A DNA stretch of 54,698 nucleotides from JAKZSU01 sp047517485 (lineage in GTDB: Bacteria; Pseudomonadota; Alphaproteobacteria; UBA7887), in contig JAKZSU010000011.1 in NCBI GenBank assembly GCA_047517485.1, positions 1-54,698 of the forward strand. Direction: 5' to 3'. The position numbers were made by a program, and so were the translations under genes. Each line of letters begins with the position of its first letter. Position 1 is the first letter of the stretch. The notes beneath the pieces are model-generated. The model ran no database searches. It was not told the DNA's origin and worked only from the letters and a program-made list of their open reading frames with translations. Below are positions 34,011 to 44,459 of this stretch, in pieces.

Positions 34011-35723
34011 ATGGCTAAGATGACCCGCCGCGACTACGCGCAAATGTACGGCCCGACCACCGGCGACGCGGTGCGCTTGGGCGACACCTCGTTGCTCGCC
34101 GAGGTCGAGCACGATTTTGGCGTACCCGGTGACGAATGTTTGCATGGCGGCGGCAAGACCTTGCGCGACGGCCTCGGGCTGACCCCGGGTTACGACAGCG
34201 CCATGGGATCGCTCGACATGCTGCTGTGCAACGCCCTGGTGATCGACCCGGTGCTCGGCATCGTCAAGGGCGATATCGGCATCAAGGACGGCCGCATCGC
34301 CGGGGTCGGCAAGGCCGGCAACCCGGCCACCATGGACGGCGTCGACACGAATTTAATTTGCGGCGCGGCGACCACCGCGCGCGATGCGGAGGGCCTGATC
34401 GCCACCCCGGGCGGTATCGACGTGCATGTCCATTTCGATTCCGCCCAGCTGTGCGAGCACGCGATCTCGTCCGGCATCACCACCATGATCGGCGGCTCGC
34501 TCGGCCCGATCACCGTCGGCATCGACTGCGGCGGCGCCTGGAACGTCGGCAAGATGCTGCAGTCGGCGGAGCACTGGCCGATCAATTTCGGCTTTCTCGG
34601 GCGCGGCAATTCGTCGAAACCGCGCTCTCTGCTCGATCAGATCGAGGGCGGGTGCGTCGGGCTCAAGATCCACGAGGATTGGGGCGCCATGCCGGCGGTG
34701 ATCGACACCTGTCTCGGGGTCGCCGACGAGTTGGACTTCCAAGTGCAACTCCACACCGACACCTTGAACGAAAGCGGCTTCGTCGAGGACACCCTGGCGG
34801 CGATCGACGGCCGTACCATCCACATGTATCACACCGAAGGCGCCGGCGGCGGCCACGCGCCGGACATCATCCGCGTTGCCGGCGAACGCAACTGTCTGCC
34901 GTCGTCGACCAATCCGACCAATCCCTTCACCGTCAACACCTTCGACGAGCACCTCGATATGACCATGGTGTGCCATCACCTGAGCCCGTCGATCCCCGAA
35001 GACGTGGCGTTCGCGGAAAGCCGGATCCGCGCTCAAACCATCGCCGCCGAGGATGTCCTGCACGATTTGGGCGCGATCTCCATGCTGGGCTCGGACAGCC
35101 AGGGCATGGGGCGGATCAACGAGGTGATCTGCCGGGTCTGGCAGCTCGCCTCCAAGATGAAAGACCAGCGCGGCCGCCTCGACGAGGAAACCACCACGCT
35201 TGGCGACAACGAGCGGATCAAACGCTTCATCGCCAAGTACACCATCAACGCGGCGCGGACTTTCGGCATCGACCAGCACGTGGGATCGCTGGAGAGCGGC
35301 AAGCTCGCCGACGTGGTGCTGTGGCGGCCCGCCTTCTTCGGCATTAAGCCGGAGCTGATCATCAAGGGCGGCTTCATCGTCTGGGCGGCGATGGGCGACA
35401 GCGCGGCGTCGCTGATGACCTGCGAGCCGCTGCAGATGCGGCCACAATGGGGCGCCTTCGGCGAAGCACGAAAGGCCTTGAGCGCCAGCTTCGTCAATCC
35501 GCTGGCGATCGACGGCGGGCTGGCCGGCGCGCTCGGCCTGACCAAGGCCCTGCTGCCGACCGCAGGGACACGCAAGCTCAACAAGCAGCACATGATGCAC
35601 AATTCCGCGTGCCCCAAAATCACCGTCGATGCGCAGACCTTCGACGTTTTCGTCGATGGCGAATTGGCGACCTGCGAGCCCGCCGAGGTGCTGCCCTTGG
35701 CGCAGCGTTACATGTTGCGATGA
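34011..35723 (+). CDS. ureC: Urease alpha subunit UreC
   Basis: This 570-residue catalytic subunit hydrolyses urea to ammonia and carbamate with a dinuclear nickel centre. All expected ligands are visible: His139 and His141 (DVHVHF), Lys219 to be carbamylated (GLKIHEDWG), His248 (QLHTDT), His274 ([11 protein letters not shown]) and Asp362 (LGSDSQG). The flap Cys321-His322 is in [16 protein letters not shown]. It begins [19 protein letters not shown]. The TGA overlaps the ATG of ureG. No defect is seen, so the enzyme should be active. Confidence 0.96.
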   Translation: MAKMTRRDYAQMYGPTTGDAVRLGDTSLLAEVEHDFGVPGDECLHGGGKTLRDGLGLTPGYDSAMGSLDMLLCNALVIDPVLGIVKGDIGIKDGRIAGVGKAGNPATMDGVDTNLICGAATTARDAEGLIATPGGIDVHVHFDSAQLCEHAISSGITTMIGGSLGPITVGIDCGGAWNVGKMLQSAEHWPINFGFLGRGNSSKPRSLLDQIEGGCVGLKIHEDWGAMPAVIDTCLGVADELDFQVQLHTDTLNESGFVEDTLAAIDGRTIHMYHTEGAGGGHAPDIIRVAGERNCLPSSTNPTNPFTVNTFDEHLDMTMVCHHLSPSIPEDVAFAESRIRAQTIAAEDVLHDLGAISMLGSDSQGMGRINEVICRVWQLASKMKDQRGRLDEETTTLGDNERIKRFIAKYTINAARTFGIDQHVGSLESGKLADVVLWRPAFFGIKPELIIKGGFIVWAAMGDSAASLMTCEPLQMRPQWGAFGEARKALSASFVNPLAIDGGLAGALGLTKALLPTAGTRKLNKQHMMHNSACPKITVDAQTFDVFVDGELATCEPAEVLPLAQRYMLR

Positions 35724-36349
35724 GCGCGGATTCGGGCGCACCGGCACCGGCGCGGATCGGCATTGGCGGCCCCGTCGGCTCGGGCAAGACCGCCTTGATC
35801 GAGCGTCTGATTCCGAGCTTGGAGGCGCGCGGTCTGAGTGTCGGCGTGGTCACCAACGACCTGGTGACCCGGGAAGACGCCGAGCGGTTGCGGGGCAGCG
35901 GCCTGATCGCGCCCGAGCGGGTGCTCGCGGTGGAGACCGGCGCCTGCCCGCACACCGCGATTCGCGAGGATCCGACGATGAACTTGGCCGCCATCGATCG
36001 CCTTGTCGAGAGCTTCCCCGACCTGACGGTTATCCTGTTGGAAAGCGGTGGCGACAATCTGGCGTCGACATTCTCGCTCGATCTCGTCGATTATTGGCTG
36101 TTCGTCATCGACGTGGCGGGCGGCGACGACATCCCGCGCAAGAAGGGCCCGGGAATAGTGCGCTCGGACCTGCTGATCATCAACAAAACCGATCTCGCCC
36201 CCTTGGTCGGCGCCGATCTCGATCGCATGATCGAGGAAGCGCTAGCGGTGCGCGGCGGCAGGACCGTGCTGACCACCAACTGTGCCACCGGCGACGGTAT
36301 CGACGCTTTGTTGGCGCAACTATCGCACGACGTCCTGTTCGATGGATGA
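35720..36349 (+). CDS. ureG: Urease accessory GTPase UreG
   Basis: This 209-residue SIMIBI-class GTPase couples GTP hydrolysis to nickel insertion. The P-loop GPVGSGKT is at 17-24, the VxTGxCPH metal motif reads [14 protein letters not shown], and [14 protein letters not shown] is the base-recognition motif. The ATG overlaps the ureC stop (ATGA), and the C-terminal codons overlap ureD by 8 nt. The upstream extension of the open frame lies within ureC and is not used. Confidence 0.95.
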   Translation: MSADSGAPAPARIGIGGPVGSGKTALIERLIPSLEARGLSVGVVTNDLVTREDAERLRGSGLIAPERVLAVETGACPHTAIREDPTMNLAAIDRLVESFPDLTVILLESGGDNLASTFSLDLVDYWLFVIDVAGGDDIPRKKGPGIVRSDLLIINKTDLAPLVGADLDRMIEEALAVRGGRTVLTTNCATGDGIDALLAQLSHDVLFDG

Positions 36350-37223
36350 CGTGACGCCGGCGGCCGCGATCACCGCACCGGGCTCGACGCCGCGGCGGAC
36401 CGAAGGTCGGCTGGAGCTTGTCTTCGCGCCGGATGCGGATGGGAAAAGTTTCCTGGAGAAACAATTCGCGTCCTATCCGTTTCACGTCTGTCGGGTCCAA
36501 TATCTCGACTCGAAGGTGCCGAATATGGCGAGTCTGTATCTGCAATCGAGCGCCGGCGGCGTGTTCGCCGGCGATCGGCTCGCCACCTCGATCACCTGCA
36601 AGGCCGGTGCGATGGCGCATGTCACGACCCAAGCCTCGACCGTTGTCTATCGCATGCCCGACGGCGAGGCCGATCTACAAACCGACCTGGAAGTCGCGCC
36701 CGGCGGCCTTCTCGAGGTCCTGCCCGATCCGGTGATCCTGTTTCCCGAAGCACGGCTCAACAACCGGCTGAGCGTGAAATTGGCCGACAATGCCACGGCG
36801 ATCGTCGCGGATGCTTTCCTATCCCACGACCCGGACGGCGAGAATAGACCGTTCGGATTTTATCGCAGCGAGACCGAGATTACCGACACCGCCGGGCGAC
36901 GTCTGGTGCGCGACCGATTCCACACCACCGGCGAAGGGTGTCGCGCGCAACGCGCCGGCATCATGGGTGCCTTCCGCATGCAGGCGACGATAATGGCGGC
37001 GAGTACCGTGGTGCCGGCGACGACATTGCTCACCGCTTTGCGCGACGGTCTGGCGGCCACGCCGTCGGTCTATGCGGCGGCCTCGACCCTGCCCAACGCG
37101 TGCGGTGCCTGGGTGCGCTTGCTGGCGGCGGACGGCGCCACGCTCAAACACGCGATGACAGAAGTTTGGATCGCGCTGCGACGCGGCATTACCGGGAATG
37201 TTCCTGCCCTACGGCGTAAATAG
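36342..37223 (+). CDS. ureD: Urease accessory protein UreD
   Basis: This 293-residue UreD (UreH in Helicobacter) recruits UreF and UreG to apo-urease. Family segments are [34 protein letters not shown] and [20 protein letters not shown] 36342 ([11 protein letters not shown]) overlaps ureG. In many genomes ureD is first in the operon, but here it is last, after ureG. A foldback and MITE-like element follow directly after the stop, separating it from the convergent mutL. Confidence 0.92.
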   Translation: MDDVTPAAAITAPGSTPRRTEGRLELVFAPDADGKSFLEKQFASYPFHVCRVQYLDSKVPNMASLYLQSSAGGVFAGDRLATSITCKAGAMAHVTTQASTVVYRMPDGEADLQTDLEVAPGGLLEVLPDPVILFPEARLNNRLSVKLADNATAIVADAFLSHDPDGENRPFGFYRSETEITDTAGRRLVRDRFHTTGEGCRAQRAGIMGAFRMQATIMAASTVVPATTLLTALRDGLAATPSVYAAASTLPNACGAWVRLLAADGATLKHAMTEVWIALRRGITGNVPALRRK

Positions 37224-37240
37224 AACCGTGGTGAGCGGTT

Positions 37241-37384
37241 ATACCAAACCGCGATGAGCAAGACTCATCACGGTTCGTAGTGCGTTCAAGCGCCACGCAG
37301 GCTTGCCTCACATAAGCTCGGGCGCTCGGGCGCGCGGTCGCGCTTGCCAAGTTGCTATGAGTTTCACTCAAAGCAGCTTGGTAT
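37241..37384. repeat. MITE-like inverted-repeat element between ureD and mutL
   Basis: The ends read ATACCAAACCGCGATGAG (from 37241) and, on the other strand from 37384, ATACCAAGCTGCTTTGAG. They share ATACCAA and stay alike for nearly 30 nt. Each end also folds by itself. Arms 37223-37235 and 37264-37276 pair over 13 bp with one G-U, and 37347-37356 pairs with 37372-37381 over 10 bp. The right end reaches the first base of the mutL stop codon. No gene is inside. The stem-loops may also act as terminators for the convergent ureD and mutL transcripts. Confidence 0.5.
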
Positions 37385-39192
37385 TATCTCCGGCCGAACA
37401 GGCGCTCGATATCGGCGAGTTTGAGTTCGACGTAGGTCGGCCGGCCGTGGTTGCATTGGCCGGAATGCGGGGTGGTTTCCATTTCGCGCAACAGCGCGTT
37501 CATTTCGGCGCCGCTCAGCCGACGGCCGGCGCGAACGCTGCCGTGGCACGCCATGGTGCCACAGACGTCTTCGAGTCGTTCGCGCAAGCTGAGCGCTTGA
37601 TCGAGCGCGGCGATATCGTCGGCGAGATCCTGCACCAGGCCGCGCACGTCGATTTCGCCGAGTAGCGCGGGCACCTCGCGGACCACTACCGCGCCGTCGC
37701 CGAAGGCCTCGATCACCAGGCCGAGGTCGGCGAACTCCGACGCGCGGGCGACCAGCGCCTCGGCCAGCGCCGGATCGAGTTCGACGACTTCGGGGATCAG
37801 CAGGATCTGGCGGGCGACACCGGAGGCGGCGAGGCTCGCGCGCATGCGTTCGAGCACCAGGCGTTCGTGCGCCGCGTGTTGATCGACGATAACGATGCCG
37901 TCGGCGGTCTGGGCGATGATGTAGGTCTCGTGCAATTGGCCGCGCGCGGCACCGAGCGGCCAGCGTGCATCGGGCGTGTCGTCGCGGACCGACTCGACCC
38001 GCGCCGCTGGCGCGACGCCGTGCACCGGCGCCTGGTAAATCGCCGCCGCCTCGGCAAGACCGGCGGACGGGCGGTGCGGCACCTGCCACTGGCCACCACC
38101 GCTCCCGCCGCTATGGGCGAAGATATGTCCGGTCATCGGCTCGACCCGCGCCGCTCCCAGCGCCGCGTCGGCGACCGTGGTCGCGGCGCGATGGCCGGCC
38201 TGGTCGAGGGCGTGACGAAGCGCGCCGACGATGAGACCGCGGATTACCGCCGGCTGGCGAAACCGCACCTCGGCCTTGGTGGGATGGACGTTGACGTCGA
38301 CCTCGCCCGGCGCAAGGGTGAGGAACAGGGCGACCAGCGGATGGCGGTCGCGCGCGAGCAGGTCCTGATAGGCGCCGCGCACCGCGCCATAGAGCAGACG
38401 ATCGCGCACCGGGCGTCCGTTGACGAAAAGATACTGCTGGTTGGCGCGGCCGCGGTTGAAGGTCGGCAGGCCGGCCCAGCCGGTGAGCTGGACACCGTCA
38501 CGCTCCGCCGCGACGGGAAGCGCATTGTCGATGAAGTCGCGCCCCATCACCACGCCGAGGCGATGGCGCCCGGCTTCGAGCAGATCGCCTTGCGCGATGT
38601 CCGCGTTCAAGCGCTTGCGGCCGTCGACGTTTACGGTGAAGGCGATTTCGGGATAGGCCATGGCAATCTGGTTGACCATATCGAGCGCGGCGGAAGTCTC
38701 GGCGCGATCCGACTTGAGAAACTTGAGCCGCGCCGGGGTGGCGAAGAACAGATCGTGCAACTCGACGCGGGTGCCGCGATCGAGCGCCGCCGGGCGCGGC
38801 GCGGCAACCACGCCGCCCTCGACCGAAAGCATCCACGCCTGATCCGTGCCGCGCGCCCGACTGGTGATCGACAGCCGGCCGACCGCGCCGATCGACGGCA
38901 AGGCCTCGCCGCGAAAACCGAGCGCGCGAATGTCGCCGAGATCATCGCCCGGCAGCTTCGACGTGACGTGGCGCTCGACCGCGAGGGCGAGTTCGTCCGG
39001 GGTCATCCCGGCCCCGTCGTCGACCACCGAAATCAGAGTCTTGCCGCCGTTGGCGAGGGCGACGTCGATGCGGGTGGCGCCGGCGTCGACCGCGTTCTCG
39101 ACGAGTTCCTTGAGCGCGTTGGCGGGACGTTCGATCACTTCGCCAGCGGCGATGCGATTGACCAGGCCTTCGGGGAGCCGGCGCAGGGTCAT
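37384..39192 (-). CDS. mutL: DNA mismatch repair protein MutL
   Basis: This 602-residue protein has a GHKL ATPase domain ([32 protein letters not shown] and [15 protein letters not shown]) and a C-terminal dimerisation domain. [12 protein letters not shown] matches the endonuclease motif DQHA(X)2E(X)4E, so it is a nicking-type MutL, as expected outside the MutH-containing gammaproteobacteria. The linker is Pro/Ala/Gly-rich and unconserved. The start overlaps the isomerase stop by 4 nt (ATGA). The stop lies within the end of a repeat element, which may mark an insertion that left the gene intact. Confidence 0.95.
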   Translation of the reverse strand: MTLRRLPEGLVNRIAAGEVIERPANALKELVENAVDAGATRIDVALANGGKTLISVVDDGAGMTPDELALAVERHVTSKLPGDDLGDIRALGFRGEALPSIGAVGRLSITSRARGTDQAWMLSVEGGVVAAPRPAALDRGTRVELHDLFFATPARLKFLKSDRAETSAALDMVNQIAMAYPEIAFTVNVDGRKRLNADIAQGDLLEAGRHRLGVVMGRDFIDNALPVAAERDGVQLTGWAGLPTFNRGRANQQYLFVNGRPVRDRLLYGAVRGAYQDLLARDRHPLVALFLTLAPGEVDVNVHPTKAEVRFRQPAVIRGLIVGALRHALDQAGHRAATTVADAALGAARVEPMTGHIFAHSGGSGGGQWQVPHRPSAGLAEAAAIYQAPVHGVAPAARVESVRDDTPDARWPLGAARGQLHETYIIAQTADGIVIVDQHAAHERLVLERMRASLAASGVARQILLIPEVVELDPALAEALVARASEFADLGLVIEAFGDGAVVVREVPALLGEIDVRGLVQDLADDIAALDQALSLRERLEDVCGTMACHGSVRAGRRLSGAEMNALLREMETTPHSGQCNHGRPTYVELKLADIERLFGRR

Positions 39193-40478
39193 GTCCGGCC
39201 CGCCAGATAGTCGCGGGCGCGGATCTTGCCGCGCTCGACCGCCGGCTGATCGAACGGGTCGACCCCCAACAGCTCACCCGCGATCACCGTCTCGAGCATG
39301 AAATGCATCATCAGACCACCGAGGACGCGCTCGTCCAATTCGGTGATGCGCACCAGGCGCACCGGGCGCTTCTGCTCGATCAGCGTGTCCGCGGTCGCAT
39401 TTTGCTCGGCATCGTACAAATCGCCAATGGTGCGGCCCGACAAATACGCGAGGTCGGGCTCGTCGGCGACCAGGACGGGCTCGACGCGGCGCCCGGTGCC
39501 TTCGGTCTCGAGCATGATCAGGGTGAAGAATTTATCGGCGGGGCCGTCGAGATAGAGCTGCAGCTGGCTGTGTTGATCGACCGCGCCGCGCGCCTGGATC
39601 GGGGTACTCCCTTTGCCGTCCTTGCCGAGCGATTCGGCCCAGAGTTGGCGATACCACGACGCGAATGGCGCCAACCGGTCGCAATAGGGCATCATGACGG
39701 TGGCGGCGATGCCGTGGACCTCGGCAAGCCCGACCGCGACGGCGGCGCCGAGCGCGGGGGCGCAGTCGGCGGGATCGGTGGCGCTCATCGCGCGCTCCAG
39801 GACCTCGGTCGCGCCGACGCGGACCGCGGCGCCGTCGACACCGGCGAACATCGCCGGCATCAGACCGACCAGCGACAACGCGGCGTAGCGGCCGCCGAGA
39901 TCAGGGTCATGATCGACGACGGCGAGCTCCCAGCGTTGGGCGAGCCGGCGCAGCGGCGACTCGCCGGGATCGGTCACGATCATGAAGCAGGCGCGCGCCT
40001 CGTTCTCGCCGACGGCGGTCGTCACCGCGTCGTAGGCGATGAGAAACTGGGTCAAGGTCTCCGCCGTGCCGCCGGACTTCGAAATCACCAGAAACAGCGT
40101 GTGCTTATAGTCGATACCGTCGATCAGCACGCCGAAGTCGTGGGGGTCGACATTGTCGACAAAATGCAGCCAGGACCGGCTGGCCGGCGGGACCGGATGT
40201 GACTTGATCGCCGCCAGCGCCTGGCCACCGAGGCTGGAGCCGCCGGTCCCCAACACCACCAGGTCGGAGAAGGTGCGGCTCGCCTTGTCGACTAGGGCGC
40301 CGAGCATCGCGAGATCGTCGCGCCGCCGGGCGATGGCGATAAACGGCAGATTGCCGGCGCGCAAGCGGTCGAGCGCCGGCGCGGACCGGTGCAAGAGGTC
40401 GGCCAGCTGGGCGGGCGAAAGGCCGGCCGCGCCGATCGAGTCCGTCAGGCAAGCGGAAATGTCGTGCTCATAAACCAC
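39189..40478 (-). CDS. pgi: Glucose-6-phosphate isomerase (short form)
   Basis: This 429-residue sugar isomerase-fold protein of the Pgi family interconverts glucose-6-phosphate and fructose-6-phosphate. [16 protein letters not shown] is the sugar-phosphate loop, [15 protein letters not shown] is the second family signature, and the helical region around [20 protein letters not shown] resembles the C-terminal catalytic part. It is shorter than the 550-residue enterobacterial enzyme, as in other alphaproteobacterial and Gram-positive types. It lies between M16 peptidase genes and mutL. A related sugar isomerase activity cannot be excluded. Confidence 0.85.
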   Translation of the reverse strand: MVYEHDISACLTDSIGAAGLSPAQLADLLHRSAPALDRLRAGNLPFIAIARRRDDLAMLGALVDKASRTFSDLVVLGTGGSSLGGQALAAIKSHPVPPASRSWLHFVDNVDPHDFGVLIDGIDYKHTLFLVISKSGGTAETLTQFLIAYDAVTTAVGENEARACFMIVTDPGESPLRRLAQRWELAVVDHDPDLGGRYAALSLVGLMPAMFAGVDGAAVRVGATEVLERAMSATDPADCAPALGAAVAVGLAEVHGIAATVMMPYCDRLAPFASWYRQLWAESLGKDGKGSTPIQARGAVDQHSQLQLYLDGPADKFFTLIMLETEGTGRRVEPVLVADEPDLAYLSGRTIGDLYDAEQNATADTLIEQKRPVRLVRITELDERVLGGLMMHFMLETVIAGELLGVDPFDQPAVERGKIRARDYLAGRT

Positions 40479-40533
40479 GCTGGAGAAGCTATCAGAGCAG
40501 CATTAGTGTCGGAAGCGGCGCCGCGAAACGCCG

Positions 40534-41907
40534 CTATTCACCGGTCATTGCGCTCGGTTCGATCGACACCGGGTCGCCGACCACGACGATGGTGAACGAA
40601 TCGGGGTCGATGAGCGCACCGGCGACCCGGCTGATGTCTTCGCGGGTGATCGATTCGATCAGGCCCTGGCGGCGTTCGAGATAATCGATGCCGAGTTTGG
40701 CGATCTGCATGCCGACCAGCATGCTGGCGATCTCCGCGTTGCTGTCGAGTCGAAGCGGGAACGAGCCGGTGAGATAGGTGATCGCATCGGCGAGTTCCGC
40801 CTCGCCAACGCCGTCGTCGCGCATGCGAGCGAACTCGGCGCGAATGACTTCGATCGATTCCGCGACCCGCTCGTTCTGCGTCGCCACCCCGCCGAGATAG
40901 AGCGCGGCATGCTCACGCGGCGCGAGATAGCTGTAGACTCCGTAGGCGAGTCCGCGTTTTTCGCGCACCTCCTCGGTCAGCCGCGAGGAGAACCCGCCGC
41001 CGCCCAGGATGTGATTCATCACATAGGCGGCGTAATAGTCCGGGTCGTCGCGCATGAGACCGCGTTGGCCCCACATCACCACGCTTTGCGGCTGCGGCAT
41101 GCGCTCGACGAGCAGCGCGCCGGAAGCCTGGGGGATCGCATCGGCAATCGCGAAAGACGGACCGGTCGCGGGCAGCGCGCCGAAGGTGCGATCAAGCAAT
41201 TGTCCGAGGGTCGCGGCGTCGATATCGCCGGCGACCCCGATGATCAAGGACTCGCGTGTCATCCGGTCGCGAACGAAGCCGTGCAAATCGTCGGCGGTCA
41301 GGGCCTCGACACCGGCGATGGTGCCGCCCGGCGAGCGGCTGTAGGGGTGATCGCCGAACACCGCGCTGTGCCATAGGCGCTGGGCCACGGCATTGGGATT
41401 CTTCGCCTCGCGCTCGAGGCCGCTGATCAGCTGCGCGCGGACCCGTTCGAGCGGTGCGGCATCGAAGCGCGGCACGGTCAGGGCGAGCGCCAGCAGTTCG
41501 AAGGCGCGGTCGCGCCGCGCGGTCAAGGTTCTGAGCGTGCCGGCGAACTCGTCGAGGCCGGCGTCGAACCCGAGACCGATGGCGTTGTCCTCGATCGCCT
41601 TTTGGTAGGCCAGCGCATCCATGTCGCCGGCGCCCTCGTTGAGCATGCCCGAGACAAATTGGGCGAGGCCCTGCTTGTCATCGGGATCGAGCGCGGCGCC
41701 GCCGCGAAAGGCGAAGCGCAAGGAGAGAAACGGGATGCCGTGTTCCTCGACCAGCCAGGCCTCGATGCCGCCCGGGCTGGCCACGCGTTGGACCTCGACC
41801 GCGGCGCGCGCGGCGCTCGGATCGAAGGAGAGATAAGTGGCCGCGAGGAGCGCGAACGCCGTCGTCAGGCCGGCCGCCGAGCGGATCATCGATACCACCG
41901 TCATCAT
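40534..41907 (-). CDS. M16-family peptidase-like protein, non-catalytic partner
   Basis: This 457-residue M16 protein has a signal peptide (about residues 1-35, SMIRSAAGLTTAFALLAA). The zinc motif HxxEH expected in the first domain is replaced by GLAQFVSGMLNEG, so it is probably the structural subunit, with the adjacent gene providing catalysis. Later segments NHILGGGGFSSRLTEEVREK and GLAYGVYSYL are typical of M16. The two genes overlap by 4 nt, as for processing-protease-like heterodimers. Two adjacent ATG codons occur at the start, and the first (41907) is given. Confidence 0.87.
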   Translation of the reverse strand: MMTVVSMIRSAAGLTTAFALLAATYLSFDPSAARAAVEVQRVASPGGIEAWLVEEHGIPFLSLRFAFRGGAALDPDDKQGLAQFVSGMLNEGAGDMDALAYQKAIEDNAIGLGFDAGLDEFAGTLRTLTARRDRAFELLALALTVPRFDAAPLERVRAQLISGLEREAKNPNAVAQRLWHSAVFGDHPYSRSPGGTIAGVEALTADDLHGFVRDRMTRESLIIGVAGDIDAATLGQLLDRTFGALPATGPSFAIADAIPQASGALLVERMPQPQSVVMWGQRGLMRDDPDYYAAYVMNHILGGGGFSSRLTEEVREKRGLAYGVYSYLAPREHAALYLGGVATQNERVAESIEVIRAEFARMRDDGVGEAELADAITYLTGSFPLRLDSNAEIASMLVGMQIAKLGIDYLERRQGLIESITREDISRVAGALIDPDSFTIVVVGDPVSIEPSAMTGE

Positions 41908-43271
41908 CCGGCCTCCTCCTTGGGCGGCAACAGCACTCCGGTGACCGATCCTTCGAGTAGCAGAACCGCGCGTGCCGCGGCGACCACATCGTCGGCGGTG
42001 ACCGCTTTGATGGTCTCCGGCCAGGCTTCGATCTGCGCCACCGTGGCGCCGGCGGTCATCGAAACGCCGATAATGCGCGCCATTGTCGACAGACTGTCGC
42101 GCGAATAGACCGCGAGCGACAGGATGCCGAACTTGGCGCGCCCGAGCTCCTCGTCGGTGACGCCGTCGGCGATCAGGCGCGCGATCTCGGCATCGACCGC
42201 CGCCTCGACATCGGCGAGCGCCACCCCGGGGCCGGGCCGCGCGTAAATCGTAAACCGTGTGTCGTCCCACGATGCACCGGAATAGTAAGCCCCGGCGTTG
42301 AGCGCCAACCGCTGATCGACCACCAGCGATTGGTAAAGCCGGCTGGTCGGGCCGTCGCCGAGAATGGTCGACAGCAAGGTGAGCGAGACCGCGCGGTTGC
42401 CCTCGTCGGTGCGATAACTCGGCGCGAGATAGGAGCGCATCCATTCCGCGCTCGCCACCCGCTCGTCATGCATGGTGACCCGGCGCGCGGCACGGTGCGG
42501 CGGCTCGCTCGGGCGCACCCGCTCGGGCACTGGGGTGGCGGCAATACGGCCGTAGGTCTGCTCGGCCAAAGCCTTCAACGCGTCGAGCTTGACGTCGCCG
42601 GTGACGATAAGAATTGCGTTGTTGGGGGCGTAGTGGCGACGGTAAAAGTCGAGCGCGTCGTCGTAGGTATAGGCGGCGATCTCGTGCTCCCAACCGATCG
42701 TCGGCAGGCCATAGGGATGGCTGAGGAATTGCGCCGCGGCGATTTGCTCGGTGAACTGGCCTTGCGCCCGGTTGTCGGTGCGCGATCGCCGTTCCTCGAG
42801 CACCACGTCGCGCTCGGTGAGAAAATCCTGCTCGCCGAACGACAGATCGGTCATGCGGTCGGCTTCCATCTCCATCACCAGAGCAAGGCGGTCGGCGGCG
42901 ATGTTCTGGAAATAGCCAGTGTAATCCTGGCTGGTAAACGCATTGTCGCTGCCGCCGTTGCGGGCGACGATCTTGGAAAACTCGCCGACCCCAATCTCGT
43001 CGGTGCCCTTGAACATGAGATGCTCGAGCATGTGGGCGATGCCCGATTTGCCCGGCGGCTCATCCGCCGCGCCGGTGCGATACCACACCGAATGATGGAC
43101 CACCGGCGCGCGATGGTTGGAGATCAGCACCACCTGCATGCCGTTGTCGAGGGTGAAGGTCTCGGTGCCGAAAGTGCTACCAGGCTCGGCAAGCGCGTGG
43201 CCACCGAGGGTAAATACCGACAACGTCACCAAGAGGCTTGCAACGCTGAGCGAATTCGTCTGATGAGACAT
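41904..43271 (-). CDS. M16-family zinc peptidase (pitrilysin-like), catalytic subunit
   Basis: This 455-residue peptidase has a signal peptide (MSHQTNSLSVASLLVTLSV) and the inverted zinc motif HMLEH at 80-84, with the later acidic region VVLEERRSRTDNRAQGQ. GVSMTAGATVAQIEAWPE and RLYQSLVVDQRLALNAG are family segments of the second half. It is predicted to act in the periplasm with its non-catalytic partner encoded immediately downstream. The pair lies in a conserved neighbourhood with lspA and ileS. Confidence 0.92.
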   Translation of the reverse strand: MSHQTNSLSVASLLVTLSVFTLGGHALAEPGSTFGTETFTLDNGMQVVLISNHRAPVVHHSVWYRTGAADEPPGKSGIAHMLEHLMFKGTDEIGVGEFSKIVARNGGSDNAFTSQDYTGYFQNIAADRLALVMEMEADRMTDLSFGEQDFLTERDVVLEERRSRTDNRAQGQFTEQIAAAQFLSHPYGLPTIGWEHEIAAYTYDDALDFYRRHYAPNNAILIVTGDVKLDALKALAEQTYGRIAATPVPERVRPSEPPHRAARRVTMHDERVASAEWMRSYLAPSYRTDEGNRAVSLTLLSTILGDGPTSRLYQSLVVDQRLALNAGAYYSGASWDDTRFTIYARPGPGVALADVEAAVDAEIARLIADGVTDEELGRAKFGILSLAVYSRDSLSTMARIIGVSMTAGATVAQIEAWPETIKAVTADDVVAAARAVLLLEGSVTGVLLPPKEEAG

Positions 43272-43384
43272 ACCGGGGGATTCCGTTGGGCCAAATACAA
43301 CAGCGGCCGCGACGCGCGGCGACGCTCAATAAAACACTATGGGTCGGTGCGTGGCGAACACAAGGGCGGGTCCGCGCGAAGCGA

Positions 43385-43975
43385 CTAGAAGATGTTCAAA
43401 TCTTCGAGCGGCGCCTTTTGCTTGCGCACGATCACCGGGGTTGCGCCGAAGGTCACCGGCCGGCCCTCGGCCACGTTTTCGTTCAGGCGCTCGGCCTCGG
43501 CGACGGGATCGATGACGGTGCCTTTCGGATCGGGGCTCTGCCAGAACATCAGATCGTCGACAAAGCCCTGATCATCGGCCGCCAGGATGCCATTCTCGCG
43601 GTTGATGATTTGACGAATGCCGGGATCGGCCTCGGTCGCGCCAACGATGTTGAGGAACGCGAGTTCGCCGGGGGTGCGTGGTTCGGCGTCGCCGCTCGAC
43701 GCGTCACTGTTGGGCCCCAAGAGAATTTCCGCCGCCTGATCGCGGACGTCCTCCTCTTGCGGGCGCGGCGCTCCGGGCGCCGGCGGCCGGAGATGAAAAT
43801 CCGGCGGCAAGGCAAGCGGCGCCTGCTCGACGACGCGATATTCGTCGGGCGGCGACTTGCCGAGCCCCAAAGACTGCTTGACGGTGTCGCTGCAGCCGGT
43901 GAGTCCAGCCAAGGCGAGGACGGCGACCGCGACCATTGCCGCGGGTGACCGTGTGAGCGTGCGATGAATCATCAT
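43385..43975 (-). CDS. DUF3035 lipoprotein (BamF-type)
   Basis: This 196-residue lipoprotein has the signal sequence MIHRTLTRSPAAMVAVAVL and a lipobox ending LTGC. The mature part is proline-rich (PLALPPDFHLRPPAPGAPRP) and then conserved around GELAFLNIVGATEADPGIR. This is the DUF3035 family of alphaproteobacteria, which I recall as the BamF subunit of the outer-membrane beta-barrel assembly complex. It follows lspA, whose product would process its signal peptide, with a 4-nt overlap. The BamF assignment is from family knowledge. Confidence 0.8.
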   Translation of the reverse strand: MMIHRTLTRSPAAMVAVAVLALAGLTGCSDTVKQSLGLGKSPPDEYRVVEQAPLALPPDFHLRPPAPGAPRPQEEDVRDQAAEILLGPNSDASSGDAEPRTPGELAFLNIVGATEADPGIRQIINRENGILAADDQGFVDDLMFWQSPDPKGTVIDPVAEAERLNENVAEGRPVTFGATPVIVRKQKAPLEDLNIF

Positions 43976-44454
43976 GATTGGTCTAATTTAGTGCCTTGCC
44001 GCGTTCCAAGCAATGATGTCAGCAGCAATCCGGCCACACCGATCGAAATCGCTGAATCGGCGACATTGAACGCCGGCCAATGCCAGCCGAAGGCATGAAA
44101 GTCGAGAAAATCGAAAACCGCGCCGAATCGCAGCCGGTCGATGATGTTGCCAACCGCGCCACCGATGGTCAATCCGAGGGCGCAAGCCAGCAATCGGGTA
44201 TCGGCGCGCGCCAGCCAAACCGCGAGCACGGCGGAGACGACGAGCGCGAATCCGCTGAGCAGCCACGGCCCAATCGTCGGGTCCGACTGTAGCAGCCCAA
44301 AGCTCACCCCGCTGTTGCGGACATGAACGAGATTGAAAAAACTGGTTATCGTGATCCCGGTGCCGAGATCGGGCAACAGGTCGAGCATCACCGCCTTGGT
44401 CAGCTGGTCGAGCAAGACCGCCGCGACGGCGATGATGAGACCGAGCCGCAGCAT
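43972..44454 (-). CDS. lspA: Lipoprotein signal peptidase LspA
   Basis: This 160-residue protein has four transmembrane segments. It is the aspartyl protease that removes signal peptides from prolipoproteins. The catalytic Asp residues are in GNIIDRLRFGAVFDFLDFH and FNVADSAISIG. VRNSGVSFGLL is the other family motif. The frame extends upstream into ileS, but ATG 44454 (MLRLGLIIAVAAVLLDQLTK) is the correct start, 5 nt after the ileS stop. Confidence 0.95.
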   Translation of the reverse strand: MLRLGLIIAVAAVLLDQLTKAVMLDLLPDLGTGITITSFFNLVHVRNSGVSFGLLQSDPTIGPWLLSGFALVVSAVLAVWLARADTRLLACALGLTIGGAVGNIIDRLRFGAVFDFLDFHAFGWHWPAFNVADSAISIGVAGLLLTSLLGTRQGTKLDQS

Positions 44455-44459
44455 AAGTC

